Origin: an uncultured Christensenellaceae bacterium
Lineage (GTDB): Bacteria > Bacillota > Clostridia > Christensenellales > Borkfalkiaceae
Direction: 5' to 3'
DNA: 64,000 bases
Assembly (NCBI GenBank): GCA_910588685.1
Contig: CAJUPX010000003.1
Coordinates: forward strand, 1-64,000
A program made the position numbers and the translations under genes. Numbering within the stretch: position 1 is the first letter of the stretch; each line of letters begins with the position of its first letter. The notes beneath the pieces are model-generated. The model saw only the letters and a list, made by a program, of their open reading frames with translations, ran no database searches and was not told the DNA's origin. Below are positions 40,717 to 49,833 of this stretch, one piece after another.

Positions 40717-41101
40717 GAGTGAAACCCTCCGATTTTGATTTTTGTTTTTGAAAAATCGCTATCGGCGGATTTCGCCTTCAATGAAAAAAGCCACCGATAA
40801 CGGCGACTAAACCGTTACGGGTGGCAAAAAATAAAAAACGCTTGAGCATAGGAATAAACCCCGTTAAAAGTTTAGTCCTGCTCAAACGCGCTCGTTTTAA
40901 ATTCCGTTTTTAATTTCTATTGCAGTTAAATATATTTAGTTATTGTACTTCATTACTTTTATCATAGGCGCATAATCCCTATCCCATCTTTCAAGGCTTA
41001 TGATTATGTCAGTCCACACGCTCTCGCTGTGCTTATGCACATTATATAAAATTTATGATTGCGTATTTTGACACTTTATACCTATAATTCAGTTTTAATG
41101 T
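40717..41101. other. Non-coding right end of the element with strong secondary structure
   Basis: No supported gene. It holds a 14-bp-arm hairpin (40790-40825), a nested hairpin at about 40839-40888, and the alternative pairing CGCTATCGGCGG (40758-40769) with CCACCGATAACG (40791-40802). Further right the sequence is AT-rich up to the right inverted repeat (41067-41086). It could include a leader RNA for the sigma-like gene, an origin or an oriT remnant. Confidence 0.5.
40790..40825. terminator. Long hairpin with flanking A and T runs
   Basis: GCCACCGATAACGG (40790-40803) pairs with CCGTTACGGGTGGC (40812-40825) at 12 of 14 positions, with A runs on both sides. On the minus strand a T run follows, so it may stop transcription into the sigma-like gene, i.e. 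act as an attenuator. Confidence 0.6.
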
Positions 41102-41132
41102 AAAAAAAAGAAACACCACATCGGTGCTTCTT
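41102..41132 (-). terminator. Terminator of the zinc-ribbon gene and gal operon
   Basis: AAGAAaCACC pairs with GGTGcTTCTT (one mismatch), followed on the minus strand by eight T. The stem overlaps the stop codon at 41131. It closes the long sugar operon just outside the mobile element. Confidence 0.8.
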
Positions 41133-41340
41133 AATCATCGCCTTTGGGCTTATTTAGTAATTTAATGGAAACACTACCGTCTTGCACGTTTATCAAATAC
41201 CGACGGTAGCATTGTTTGCATTTATATATCATATCAACAACCGCTACAGCTTGAAACATTTCCGTATCACACTTCGGACAACGGATATGACTTTTTTCTG
41301 AACTATTTACATTTGCTTCTGTGCTTTTTGGTACTTCCAT
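41131..41340 (-). CDS. Small zinc-ribbon protein
   Basis: 69 residues with CPKCDTEM and CKQCYRR as a four-cysteine zinc ribbon (knuckles about 15 residues apart) and a basic end. It is 16 bases after galM, so it is in the gal transcript, although it may owe its place to the element insertion. Function unknown. Confidence 0.6.
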   Translation of the reverse strand: MEVPKSTEANVNSSEKSHIRCPKCDTEMFQAVAVVDMIYKCKQCYRRYLINVQDGSVSIKLLNKPKGDD

Positions 41341-41356
41341 AGTAAATAACCCCTTA

Positions 41357-42343
41357 TTAAGAGTTAAAACTGTATTTAATCTGATACTTTTTCATTTTAC
41401 CTTCTTTTAAAATCGGCTTTTCAAAGTCTTGCATATTTATGGCGTTCGGACAATACTGCGGTTCTAAACAAAAGCCTGCATATTGATTGTAAACGTCGCT
41501 CTTGCCTTTAACTCCGTTAAGCTGCCCGCCCGAATAGAATTGCAAGCAAGGCATATCCGTAAAAACGTCCATTTTTATACCCGTTATTTCGCTTTCGGCG
41601 TGAGCGGCGTGTTCCCCTTTCAATATAAAGTTATGGTCGTAGCCGTTTGTTGCTTTAAGTTCTTCCTTGCCGAAATCCGCACCTATTTGCTTAATTATAT
41701 TAAAATCAAACGGCGTATTCTTAACGGCTCTTTTATCTCCAGTGGGAATAAGACCGCTATCCACGGGAGTATAGTAATCTGCGTTTAGTTGCATCATATT
41801 TCCGCGGCAAGCACCCTTTCCCTCTCCGTCCAGATTGAAATATGCGTGGTTTGTGGGGCACCACAAAGTATCCTTGTCGCTCACCGCTTCAAAGTCTATA
41901 GCGAGCGAATTATCCGCAACCGTAAAGGTCACCGTAAACACAAGATTGCCGGGGTAGTTCTCCTCACCGTCGGGGCTTTCATACTTCATTGCAACCGAAT
42001 TTTCGGTATGGTTTAAAATTTTAAACAGTTTTTTATCAAAGCCCTCGTTGCCGCCGTGAAGATGATTTTTACCGTTGTTGGTGTTGAGTTGATATTCCCT
42101 GCCATTCAGCGTAAATCTTCCGTTTGCAATTCTGTTAGCAACCCTGCCTATCGTAGCGCCTGCGTAACATCCGCTTTTTATGTAATCTTCTACCGAATTA
42201 AAGCCGAGAACTATATCAATGCCGTTTATTCTCAATGCGTTTATCCTTGCCCCGACTTCGCAAATATCAACTTCGATATCCCCGTCCTTAAGAGTATAAA
42301 GATAAATATCTTTACCGCCTATATTGTCGTAAAGTTTTTTCAT
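41357..42343 (-). CDS. galM: Aldose 1-epimerase (galactose mutarotase)
   Basis: 328 residues of the GalM beta-sandwich fold: GRVANRIANGRF, NHLHGG (93-98), catalytic NHAYFNL with H166, and the GYDHNF and LEPQYCPNA blocks. It converts beta- to alpha-D-galactose, the substrate of GalK. The start overlaps the galE stop (ATGA). Here it is the last Leloir gene of the cluster. Confidence 0.95.
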   Translation of the reverse strand: MKKLYDNIGGKDIYLYTLKDGDIEVDICEVGARINALRINGIDIVLGFNSVEDYIKSGCYAGATIGRVANRIANGRFTLNGREYQLNTNNGKNHLHGGNEGFDKKLFKILNHTENSVAMKYESPDGEENYPGNLVFTVTFTVADNSLAIDFEAVSDKDTLWCPTNHAYFNLDGEGKGACRGNMMQLNADYYTPVDSGLIPTGDKRAVKNTPFDFNIIKQIGADFGKEELKATNGYDHNFILKGEHAAHAESEITGIKMDVFTDMPCLQFYSGGQLNGVKGKSDVYNQYAGFCLEPQYCPNAINMQDFEKPILKEGKMKKYQIKYSFNS

Positions 42344-43347
42344 TTATTATACCCATGCGGATTTTCGCTGTGCCATTTCCAAGCGGATGAGATTATATCT
42401 TCCATAGTCTTTTCGGGTGTCCAACCGAGTATTTCTCTTGCCTTTTTATTCGAAGCCGTAAGCACTGCGGGATCTCCCGCTCTGCGTTCGCTGTAAACTA
42501 CTTTTATATCCTTTTGGGTTATCTTCTTCGCCGCATCAATTACTTCTTTAACGGTTGAGCCTATTTCCGTTCCCAAATTGAAGATGTCGCTCTTTCCACC
42601 GTCTATCAAATACTTAACCGCCGCAACGTGCGCTTTTGCAAGGTCGTAAACGTGGATATAATCTCTCACGCAAGTGCCGTCGCGCGTGGGATAATCCGTG
42701 CCGTAAACGCTGATACTTTCTCTCACGCCTGCCGCCGCTTGCAATATGATAGGAATCAAATGCGTTTCGGGATTGTGAGCTTCGCCTATAAGTCCGCTTT
42801 CGTGCGCGCCGCATGCGTTGAAATAACGGAGAGAAACGTATCTGAGTCCGTGTGCGTTAGCCGTCCATTTGAACATCTTTTCCATTGACAATTTTGTTTC
42901 GCCGTAGGTGTTCGTTGGATTAGTTTCGTCCGTTTCGAGTATGGGAACGCTCTTCGGTTCACCGTAGGTCGCCGCCGTGGACGAGAATACTATTTTATCT
43001 ACCTTTTCCGCAACCATAGCTTCCAAAAGCTGTTTTGTGCCGTAAAGATTATTTTCGTAATATTTAAGCGGATTTACCATACTTTCGCCGACTAACGAAT
43101 ATGCCGCAAAATGAATTATTGCATCTATCTTCTCGTCACTTAACACTTTCCGAACATTCTCTATATCTCTTATGTCAACCTTGTATAAAGGTATTTCTTT
43201 TCCGGTTATTTTTCTTAAATTAACAACGCTTTGTTCGCAAGACGTTGAAAGGTTATCCAAAATAACAACCTCGTACCCATCCGTGCAGAGCTGTGCAACC
43301 GTATGCGAACCTATATAGCCCGCGCCGCCTGTTACTAATATCTTCAT
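42340..43347 (-). CDS. galE: UDP-glucose 4-epimerase
   Basis: 335 residues. NAD-binding KILVTGGAGYIGSH, the catalytic serine in VFSSTAATYG, the YGETKLSME (YxxxK) pair and the RYFNACGAHESG block identify GalE, which recycles UDP-galactose to UDP-glucose. The frame runs upstream to 43458, but AAAGGAG stands 6 bases before the ATG at 43347, where the family begins. About 107 bases upstream to galK contain no hairpin of note. Confidence 0.96.
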   Translation of the reverse strand: MKILVTGGAGYIGSHTVAQLCTDGYEVVILDNLSTSCEQSVVNLRKITGKEIPLYKVDIRDIENVRKVLSDEKIDAIIHFAAYSLVGESMVNPLKYYENNLYGTKQLLEAMVAEKVDKIVFSSTAATYGEPKSVPILETDETNPTNTYGETKLSMEKMFKWTANAHGLRYVSLRYFNACGAHESGLIGEAHNPETHLIPIILQAAAGVRESISVYGTDYPTRDGTCVRDYIHVYDLAKAHVAAVKYLIDGGKSDIFNLGTEIGSTVKEVIDAAKKITQKDIKVVYSERRAGDPAVLTASNKKAREILGWTPEKTMEDIISSAWKWHSENPHGYNK

Positions 43348-43454
43348 ATATTTCTCCTTTATATCTATTTTACTTATTTTTCTGCACATAGCAGCCTTGC
43401 ACGGAATTACTTCCGCGCAAGACTTAAGTAGGAGAAAAAAATAAAAACCTGTAA

Positions 43455-44573
43455 TCAAATTAACTTTTCTATTGTGATTCCGTCTGCTATGTCTGTATTA
43501 TAAAATTCTGCCTTGTAGCCCGTAGCCTGTAAATAGCTGTTGTACACGAATTCTTTGAACTCATCTATGCTGCCCGTTTTGACGAGAGATATCGTGCAGC
43601 CACCGAAGCCGCCACCAATTAAGCGTGAACCCAAACAACAACTTTGTGCCTGAGCCGCTTCTACCAAAGCATCCGGTTCCCTGCCTGTTACTTCGTAATT
43701 ATCACGAAGCGAAGCGTGGGACCTGTTCAAAAGCCCGCCGAGCATATCCATATTGCCCGCTTTTAACGCAAGCGTGGCTATCCTTACACGCTCGCACTCG
43801 CTGACGATATGCTCAACTCTTTTTCTCAATACCTGCGGTAATGAAGAATGGAATGCCTTATATTGCGCTCCGTTCAATTCTGCAAGACGGCTTATGCCCA
43901 ATTTTTGTTTTAAAATTTTCAACGCTTCATCCGTTTCCGCTCGGCGTTCGTTGTACTTGCTTTCAATAAGATTGTGCGGTTTATTGCAGTTGGTTATTAC
44001 GAGCGAATAGTTGCCCAATCGTAACGGCAAATACTCACATTCAAGAGTGTTGCAATCCAATAGCATAACGTAATCTTTCTTTCCGCAAGCCGACGCGTAT
44101 TGGTCCATTATTCCGCAGTTGACGCCTGCATACTCTCTCTCGGCTTGTTGCGCCTTCAAAGCTATATCCACTTTATCTAACGGCTCGCCCGCTATGGTAG
44201 CAAGTGCCACAATTGTACTTACCTCTATTGCCGCCGAACTTGACAGCCCCGAACCGAATGGAACGGTACAATCATGAAGCATATCGCAGCCTATAATCTT
44301 ATGTCCTGCTCTCTGCCACATAAGCGCCGCGCCCGCCTGATAGTTGCCGTACTTTATGTCTTTATAGCTTTCGAGTTTGTCTATATCCAAGCTCACTTTA
44401 TCCGGTAACGTAGTCCACGACAAATTGATTTTATTCGTTCCGTTAAGTCTTATGTAAACCGTGTTTTTAAGACTTATCGCTGCGGGCATCACCTTGCCAC
44501 CGCAATAATCTATGTGTTCGCCTATTATGTTAATTCTGCCTGCCGCAGATACTTTATATTCGTACTCTTTCAT
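43455..44573 (-). CDS. galK: Galactokinase
   Basis: A 372-residue GHMP kinase. The signature GRINIIGEHIDYCGG (12-26), ATP loop PFGSGLSSSAAIEVS (105-119), CGIMDQYAS with the catalytic Asp, and the C-terminal GGGFGGCTISL are seen. It phosphorylates alpha-D-galactose to galactose-1-phosphate. Its start overlaps the galT stop. Confidence 0.97.
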   Translation of the reverse strand: MKEYEYKVSAAGRINIIGEHIDYCGGKVMPAAISLKNTVYIRLNGTNKINLSWTTLPDKVSLDIDKLESYKDIKYGNYQAGAALMWQRAGHKIIGCDMLHDCTVPFGSGLSSSAAIEVSTIVALATIAGEPLDKVDIALKAQQAEREYAGVNCGIMDQYASACGKKDYVMLLDCNTLECEYLPLRLGNYSLVITNCNKPHNLIESKYNERRAETDEALKILKQKLGISRLAELNGAQYKAFHSSLPQVLRKRVEHIVSECERVRIATLALKAGNMDMLGGLLNRSHASLRDNYEVTGREPDALVEAAQAQSCCLGSRLIGGGFGGCTISLVKTGSIDEFKEFVYNSYLQATGYKAEFYNTDIADGITIEKLI

Positions 44574-45934
44574 ATTTTAAACCCTGCGGTTTTAAGAAAC
44601 CGCAATAACTCTTCTTCCTCTTTGAATACCGACGTGTTTTCCAGTATTCTGTAACAGATACTTCCGAGTTCTTCCTGCAGTGCGGTATGTATATCCGCGT
44701 ATTTCCCGCTTTCATACAGCTCTTTCGTTTCCTCATAAACCAGCTTAAATGCGGCATATTCGGGGGGCAATTGCCTTTTTGCCTCTATAATCTGCTCTAT
44801 TTTGCCAAGCTGTTCTTCAAGCCGCCCCGGAAGAATAAAAAGTCCCTGCGCCTCTATAAGTCCTATACTCTCTTTCTTTATTGAATGGTATTCGGGGTGC
44901 GCGTGAAATACTCCGTCCGGATACTGTTCGTTCGTTATATTACTACGTAAGATAACGTTCATTTCATATCCGTGTAATGTCTTAATTACGGTGGGACTTA
45001 TTGCGTTATGGACTCCGTCTTTATCCTCTGCTATTATTCCAAGCGCAGGATTGGAATAAGACTCCCAAGCCTCGCGCAGTCTGTCGGAAATATCCACCAC
45101 TTCGTTGCGTTTGCCGCTCTTTATTCTTATAACAGTTCCGGGCCAATCCAGTATACCAACAGTAACGTAAGGATATTTTTTGTCCTTTATTTTTGTTTTT
45201 ATCTTTGCTTTATGTAACGGTAAAATTTCGCCACCGCCCTGATAATGGTCGTGCGCTAAAACGCTTCCGCCTATCCTTTCCAAAGGCGCATTACAGCCTA
45301 TAAAATAATGCGGAAATTTATCAACGAAGTCTACTAAATTTTCAAGCGTCTGCCTATCTATGTGCATCGGCGTATGCTCGCAGTTTACCGCTATTCCGTG
45401 TTCGTGGAAATATCCGTACGGCGAATACTGCCAAAACCACGGCTTGCCACCGAGCGTTATGGATACAGTTCTTAGGTTTCGTTTGTTTCTCGGCGCAAAG
45501 CCCTCGTTCTCTCTGCAAATAACACACTTTGCGAAACCGCCGTCCACACTGTTACCTGCTTTTGCTTTCTTCGGATCGCGGAATTCGGGCTTAGCTTTGT
45601 TTATGGTTATCGTTAAACCGTTTTCCGTATCAAAGCGCGGGTTTTTATCCAGCACGTCCTTTTTGACGTACTTATTGCATACGCAGTAATTATACAGCCA
45701 TTCGGTTGCAGCTTTGCTTCCACTATCTTTCATAATGGTCGAAAAACGTTCGTCTGTTTCGGACGGCATCAAACTGAGTTCGCCGTATACGGCGTCCTCC
45801 AACTCTGCGCCTTCCAAACCGCTTGCCACAAGCTCTAATAGGCGGTTTGCTTTATATTGCATATTTCGCGCATTAAGCTCTAACTTCTCCTGTGCGTATG
45901 CTATTAAATTCTTAATTTCTTCTATACCAATCAT
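44570..45934 (-). CDS. galT: UDP-glucose-hexose-1-phosphate uridylyltransferase, type II
   Basis: About 454 residues of the Gram-positive GalT type, not related in detail to the HIT-type E. coli enzyme: ICRENEGFAPRNKR, QYSPYGYFHEHGI, SVLAHDHYQGG and the NVILRSN end. It transfers UMP from UDP-glucose to galactose-1-phosphate. Of the two nearby ATGs, the one at 45934 has AGGG at a usable distance, whereas at 45940 the same AGGG touches the start. Confidence 0.94.
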   Translation of the reverse strand: MIGIEEIKNLIAYAQEKLELNARNMQYKANRLLELVASGLEGAELEDAVYGELSLMPSETDERFSTIMKDSGSKAATEWLYNYCVCNKYVKKDVLDKNPRFDTENGLTITINKAKPEFRDPKKAKAGNSVDGGFAKCVICRENEGFAPRNKRNLRTVSITLGGKPWFWQYSPYGYFHEHGIAVNCEHTPMHIDRQTLENLVDFVDKFPHYFIGCNAPLERIGGSVLAHDHYQGGGEILPLHKAKIKTKIKDKKYPYVTVGILDWPGTVIRIKSGKRNEVVDISDRLREAWESYSNPALGIIAEDKDGVHNAISPTVIKTLHGYEMNVILRSNITNEQYPDGVFHAHPEYHSIKKESIGLIEAQGLFILPGRLEEQLGKIEQIIEAKRQLPPEYAAFKLVYEETKELYESGKYADIHTALQEELGSICYRILENTSVFKEEEELLRFLKTAGFKI

Positions 45935-45960
45935 AGACATCCCTTTTTCATTTTTTTACA

Positions 45961-48132
45961 TCAAACTTCTTCCAAAATCAACAACTCGCATCCGAACTCG
46001 TTACGCCAAGTTTCGCATAGATTAACACCTATTTTCATATAGTAATCGCCATAATAAGTGCATCCGTTCAAGTTGTTTAGGTACTTCTTATCAGGATTCA
46101 AACCTTTAAGTTTTAAATAACGTGAATGTGGCTGTTCGCGCATTAAATTCATTAAAAGTATTAAAGAGCAAGTCTTGTCCGCATTAACGCACTGCATTAT
46201 ATACCAATTATCCGTTTCAGGTGAACGCAAGTGATACAACGTTCCGTTCTCAATAACATCCTTATGATATTTTTTATACAATTCGGATGTATCTAATAAA
46301 GCCTTTTTATCTTCTTGCGTCAATAAATTGGGGTTCATTTCGAGACCGTATGTGCCGAATAACGCAAACAAACTTTTTTGTTTGTAATCCATAATTTTGC
46401 TAACGTTTACGTGTGTCCCCATACATGATAGAGGATACCCAAACGACGTATTATAGTTTATTATGCTTCGTCTCGCGGGATTGCACTCATCGCTCGTCCA
46501 TATCTGCGGGCAATAATAGAGAGTTCCCATATCAAACCGAGCGCCTCCGCTGGCACACCCCTCGAACATTATCTTGGGATATTCCTTAGTAAGGCGCGAC
46601 AGCAAAGAATAATATCCGAGAGTCATTCTATGATATACTTCTCCCTGATGTCTTCCGTCTAAATTGTTCGAGAAATGCTCCAAAACGCGTCGGTTATAAT
46701 CCCATTTTATATAATCTATTTCATACTCATCGATAATCGCTTTCATTTGATTATAAATATTGTCTACCGCATCCGGATTGGAAAAATCGATAAGTAATTG
46801 ATGCCGAGTTATATGCGCGCAGTCTCCGTCCCCTGTCAATGCGTATTCGGGATGCGCTTTATACAAATCAGAATTATAATTTATCATTTCAGGTTCGAAC
46901 CAAATTCCGAACTTCATTCCGTATTTGTGGCAATGATCGATAAGGCGATGCAAATTGAGTTTCTCGTTGTTGACATGCCAATCCCCGAGCCCGTCGAAAT
47001 CATCATCGCGCCTCCCGAACCAACCGTCGTCTAACACAAATAACTCAACACCTGTTTCGGCTGCTTTATCGACGTATGCAAGCATACTATCCATCGTAAA
47101 AGTTAAATGGCAACCTTCCCAAGAATTAAAAAGTATGGGCTTGTACTCTTTATCGAAACGATACGTTATCAGGTTTTCCTTTATAAACGAATGGAAATTA
47201 TGGCTCATTCCATCAATACCGTTATTGGAATATGATATAATCGCCTGCGGAGTTATAAAGCTTTGCCCGTTCTCCAAAACCCAATCGAAATCCTCGTCGT
47301 CTATTCCGTATGTTATATGAATGGCCTTATAATAATCGGAGAATAGGCGGAATTTGAAATTTCCACTGTAAATAAGATTAAATCCTATAACCTCACCGTA
47401 ATCCAAACCTGCGTTTTCGGACTTCAAAAATACAAACGGGTTTTCCTCGGCAGAGGATATTCCTCTATTGGAACCGACTTCCTGTACGCCGTCTAAGACT
47501 TTGTTCTCCACGCGATTGCGCTCTTGCGCCCACCTGCCGCTGAAATGGTTCAAAGTATAATCTATACTCGGCAAGTCAAGCTGCATAGACATAGCCCTGC
47601 TCAAAACTACGTCCTTACCCGTATTATTGATAATTTCGAAATTCTTGATTATTATGTCCTTATCGTCGAAAATCGTTACACGGTGTTTGACATACAGCTC
47701 ACGGGTGCGTTCTTTAAGCAAGAATTCTACCGTCGAACAATTTTCACCGTGCGCACACGGTAAGTTATCTAAATTTTTAATACCTTTATATATTTTATGG
47801 GATACATAAATAAAATCTGTAACATAGCTACCGTTTTCGCGCTTGATTATCAAAGGCGCGCCGCGTTTATCCCTGCTCGCGTGAACCGATAATTCCACCG
47901 GCGCAAGCCCGTATTTATACCCGTCGGGATATTCTACTTCTCTATTTCCCGAAATACTGTAAATAGTGCTTTCTTCACCACCTGTCGGTCTTGAAAGCGA
48001 AACGTCAAAATCCTTTATGCTTTCCCCGAAATATACCGTTTCGAGATAGCCTTCACTGTTAATATATATCAGATATAATATTCTGCCGTTATCAAGCCTA
48101 ATAACATTTTGCTTTTCATCAAAAATAATCAT
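45961..48132 (-). CDS. Alpha-galactosidase, GH36
   Basis: 723 residues of the GH36 family: N-terminal beta-supersandwich (1-330), then a (beta/alpha)8 barrel with FVLDDGWFG (365-373), WFEPEM (411-416), nucleophile D478 in IKWDYNR, EGCASGGARFD (524-534) and acid/base D548 in SDECNPARR. It removes terminal alpha-1,6-galactose from raffinose-type sugars or galactomannan oligosaccharides. No signal peptide, so it is intracellular. The 74 bases up to the kinase gene hold a weak AACCT/AGGTT hairpin. Confidence 0.95.
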   Translation of the reverse strand: MIIFDEKQNVIRLDNGRILYLIYINSEGYLETVYFGESIKDFDVSLSRPTGGEESTIYSISGNREVEYPDGYKYGLAPVELSVHASRDKRGAPLIIKRENGSYVTDFIYVSHKIYKGIKNLDNLPCAHGENCSTVEFLLKERTRELYVKHRVTIFDDKDIIIKNFEIINNTGKDVVLSRAMSMQLDLPSIDYTLNHFSGRWAQERNRVENKVLDGVQEVGSNRGISSAEENPFVFLKSENAGLDYGEVIGFNLIYSGNFKFRLFSDYYKAIHITYGIDDEDFDWVLENGQSFITPQAIISYSNNGIDGMSHNFHSFIKENLITYRFDKEYKPILFNSWEGCHLTFTMDSMLAYVDKAAETGVELFVLDDGWFGRRDDDFDGLGDWHVNNEKLNLHRLIDHCHKYGMKFGIWFEPEMINYNSDLYKAHPEYALTGDGDCAHITRHQLLIDFSNPDAVDNIYNQMKAIIDEYEIDYIKWDYNRRVLEHFSNNLDGRHQGEVYHRMTLGYYSLLSRLTKEYPKIMFEGCASGGARFDMGTLYYCPQIWTSDECNPARRSIINYNTSFGYPLSCMGTHVNVSKIMDYKQKSLFALFGTYGLEMNPNLLTQEDKKALLDTSELYKKYHKDVIENGTLYHLRSPETDNWYIMQCVNADKTCSLILLMNLMREQPHSRYLKLKGLNPDKKYLNNLNGCTYYGDYYMKIGVNLCETWRNEFGCELLILEEV

Positions 48133-48206
48133 ATTTATTTCCTATTCTCCGAATTTATATAGAATTAATATACATACGCCGAGATTATGTTAACCTGGAA
48201 TTTAGG

Positions 48207-49229
48207 TTATCTTTGGACTCTTCCGGAAGCGTTTCCGCCCGCAAGGTTTTCAACCTCTGCAAGCGAAACGAGGTTATAGTCGCCCTCGATACTGTGCTTC
48301 AAACAGCTTGCCGCAACCGCGAACTCGATAGTTCTCTGCCCGTCGTAACTGTTCAGTAAAGAATAGATAAGTCCTCCGCCGAAACTGTCGCCACCGCCTA
48401 CACGGTCAACAATGTGCATTGAATACTTTTTGCTGAAATACGCCTGCTGTCCGTCGTAAAGCATACCTGACCAGTCGTTGTCGTTCGCGCTTTTGCTTTC
48501 ACGCAGGGTGATTGCAACGCCCTTAAAGCCGAACCGTTCGGCGAGTTTTTTTGCAACTGAAATATAACCGTTCCTATCCAGCTTCCCGCCGTCGATATCA
48601 CTGCCTTCCGCTTCGATGCCGAACACGTCCTTTGCGTCCTCTTCGTTGGCTATACAGTAATCGACGTACTTGCAAATTTCACCCATCGATTTACCCGCCT
48701 GCTGTTTGCTCCACAGCTTCTTACGGTAATTCAAATCGCACGAAACGGTTATTCCCCTGCTCTTTGCGGTTTTGACCGCTTCGAGACAGATTGCGGCAAC
48801 CTCTTCCGAAAGCGCGGGGGTTATACCCGTAAAATGGAACCAGCCCGCTCCTTCGAAAATTTTATTCCAGTCGAAATCACATTTCTTCGCAGTTGCTATC
48901 GAGGAATACGCACGATCGTAAATAACCTTACTCGGGCGCTGGCTTGCGCCCTTTTCGCAGTAATATATTCCCACTCGTTCGCCGCCGCGCACGATTTTGC
49001 TTACGTCTACACCGTACCTTCTTAAACTGTTTACCGCGGCTTGACCTATTTCGTGCGTCGGCAGTTTTGTTACGAACGCAACGTCTGCGCCGTAGTTTGC
49101 AAGGCTTACCGCAACGTTGGCTTCCGCCCCGCCGAAGGTTGCCTCATATTTTTCGCTCTGAACGAATCTTAAATAATTTTCAGGGGCAAACCTTAACATA
49201 AGTTCGCCGAAAGTTATAATTTTTTTCAT
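48207..49229 (-). CDS. 2-keto-3-deoxygluconate kinase-like PfkB sugar kinase
   Basis: 340 residues of the ribokinase/PfkB fold: GGAEANVAVSLANYG near the start, DLNYRKKLW in the middle, and the ATP/anion hole VGGGDSFGGGLIYS with catalytic D281. The N-terminal GELMLRFAPENY and DLNYR patterns fit KDG kinases. Being directly upstream of KDPG aldolase strengthens this call: KDG to KDPG, then pyruvate and glyceraldehyde-3-phosphate. GAGGTGA before the ATG. Confidence 0.88.
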   Translation of the reverse strand: MKKIITFGELMLRFAPENYLRFVQSEKYEATFGGAEANVAVSLANYGADVAFVTKLPTHEIGQAAVNSLRRYGVDVSKIVRGGERVGIYYCEKGASQRPSKVIYDRAYSSIATAKKCDFDWNKIFEGAGWFHFTGITPALSEEVAAICLEAVKTAKSRGITVSCDLNYRKKLWSKQQAGKSMGEICKYVDYCIANEEDAKDVFGIEAEGSDIDGGKLDRNGYISVAKKLAERFGFKGVAITLRESKSANDNDWSGMLYDGQQAYFSKKYSMHIVDRVGGGDSFGGGLIYSLLNSYDGQRTIEFAVAASCLKHSIEGDYNLVSLAEVENLAGGNASGRVQR

Positions 49230-49230
49230 A

Positions 49231-49788
49231 TTATTTCACCTCATTTGACTTTTTCAATGCATCCTCTACGAAGAAACTTCCGCCGACCGCCGCAACCTTT
49301 TCGAATGCAAGAAACTCTTCTAAGTTGTCGCGGTTTACCCCGCCCGTAGGAATAAACTTAACCTGCGGAAAAGGTGCGCTCAACGCTTTAAGCGCTTTCA
49401 GTCCGCCGTAAATGTTCGCGGGGAAAAATTTGACGGTGGTAATTCCGAGCTCTAACGCCGCCATAATCTCGGTTGGTGTAACGCAACCGGGATAATATGG
49501 AACGTCCTCCCTTTTACAGATTTTTGCGACTTCCGCGCTGAGTCCGGGCGAAACTATAAACTTTGCGCCCGCAGCCAACGCCTCTTTGCACTGTTTTGCG
49601 TTTATTACCGTACCTGCACCCACATTCATATCGGGAAATTTTTTGCAAGCCAACGCTATAGCCTCTGCTGCACAGTCCGTACGGAAAGTTATTTCCGCGC
49701 AGTTTATTCCGTCTTTTTTTAGTGCGGACAATATTCGCACGGTTTCATTAAGTTCTTTAATAACAACTACAGGAATCAATTTATCCAT
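49231..49788 (-). CDS. eda: KDPG/KHG aldolase
   Basis: 185 residues of the class I aldolase: IPVVVIKELNE, EITFRT with the acid/base glutamate, GAGTV, and TTVKFFPA with the Schiff-base lysine, then FIPTGGV. It splits KDPG to pyruvate and GAP. The frame is open to 49833; GAAGG 8 bases before ATG 49788 and the usual start sequence favour this one. It is 1 base from the KDG kinase start. Confidence 0.93.
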   Translation of the reverse strand: MDKLIPVVVIKELNETVRILSALKKDGINCAEITFRTDCAAEAIALACKKFPDMNVGAGTVINAKQCKEALAAGAKFIVSPGLSAEVAKICKREDVPYYPGCVTPTEIMAALELGITTVKFFPANIYGGLKALKALSAPFPQVKFIPTGGVNRDNLEEFLAFEKVAAVGGSFFVEDALKKSNEVK

Positions 49789-49833
49789 ATTTTTTACCTT
49801 CTTCATATCTTTAGTTATTACTTTATAAAACAC

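Larger units (their letters stand above)
19109..41086. mobile_element. Degenerate integrated conjugative-type element (about 22 kb)
   Basis: The block between tRNA-Thr and the galactose genes holds a tyrosine integrase, an excisionase, anti-restriction and replication proteins, a VirB2-like pilin fragment and a sigma-like regulator, all on the minus strand with integrase last. I place the ends at an imperfect inverted repeat: TATAGG-ATA-TGTCAAA at 19109-19124 and its complement TTTGACA...CCTATA at 41067-41086. No relaxase, type IV coupling protein, VirB4, VirB6 or lytic transglycosylase gene is present, so it cannot transfer by itself. No antibiotic resistance or metabolic cargo gene is seen. 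The limits are inferred; a tRNA-Thr 3' end copy was not found at the right side. Confidence 0.7.
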
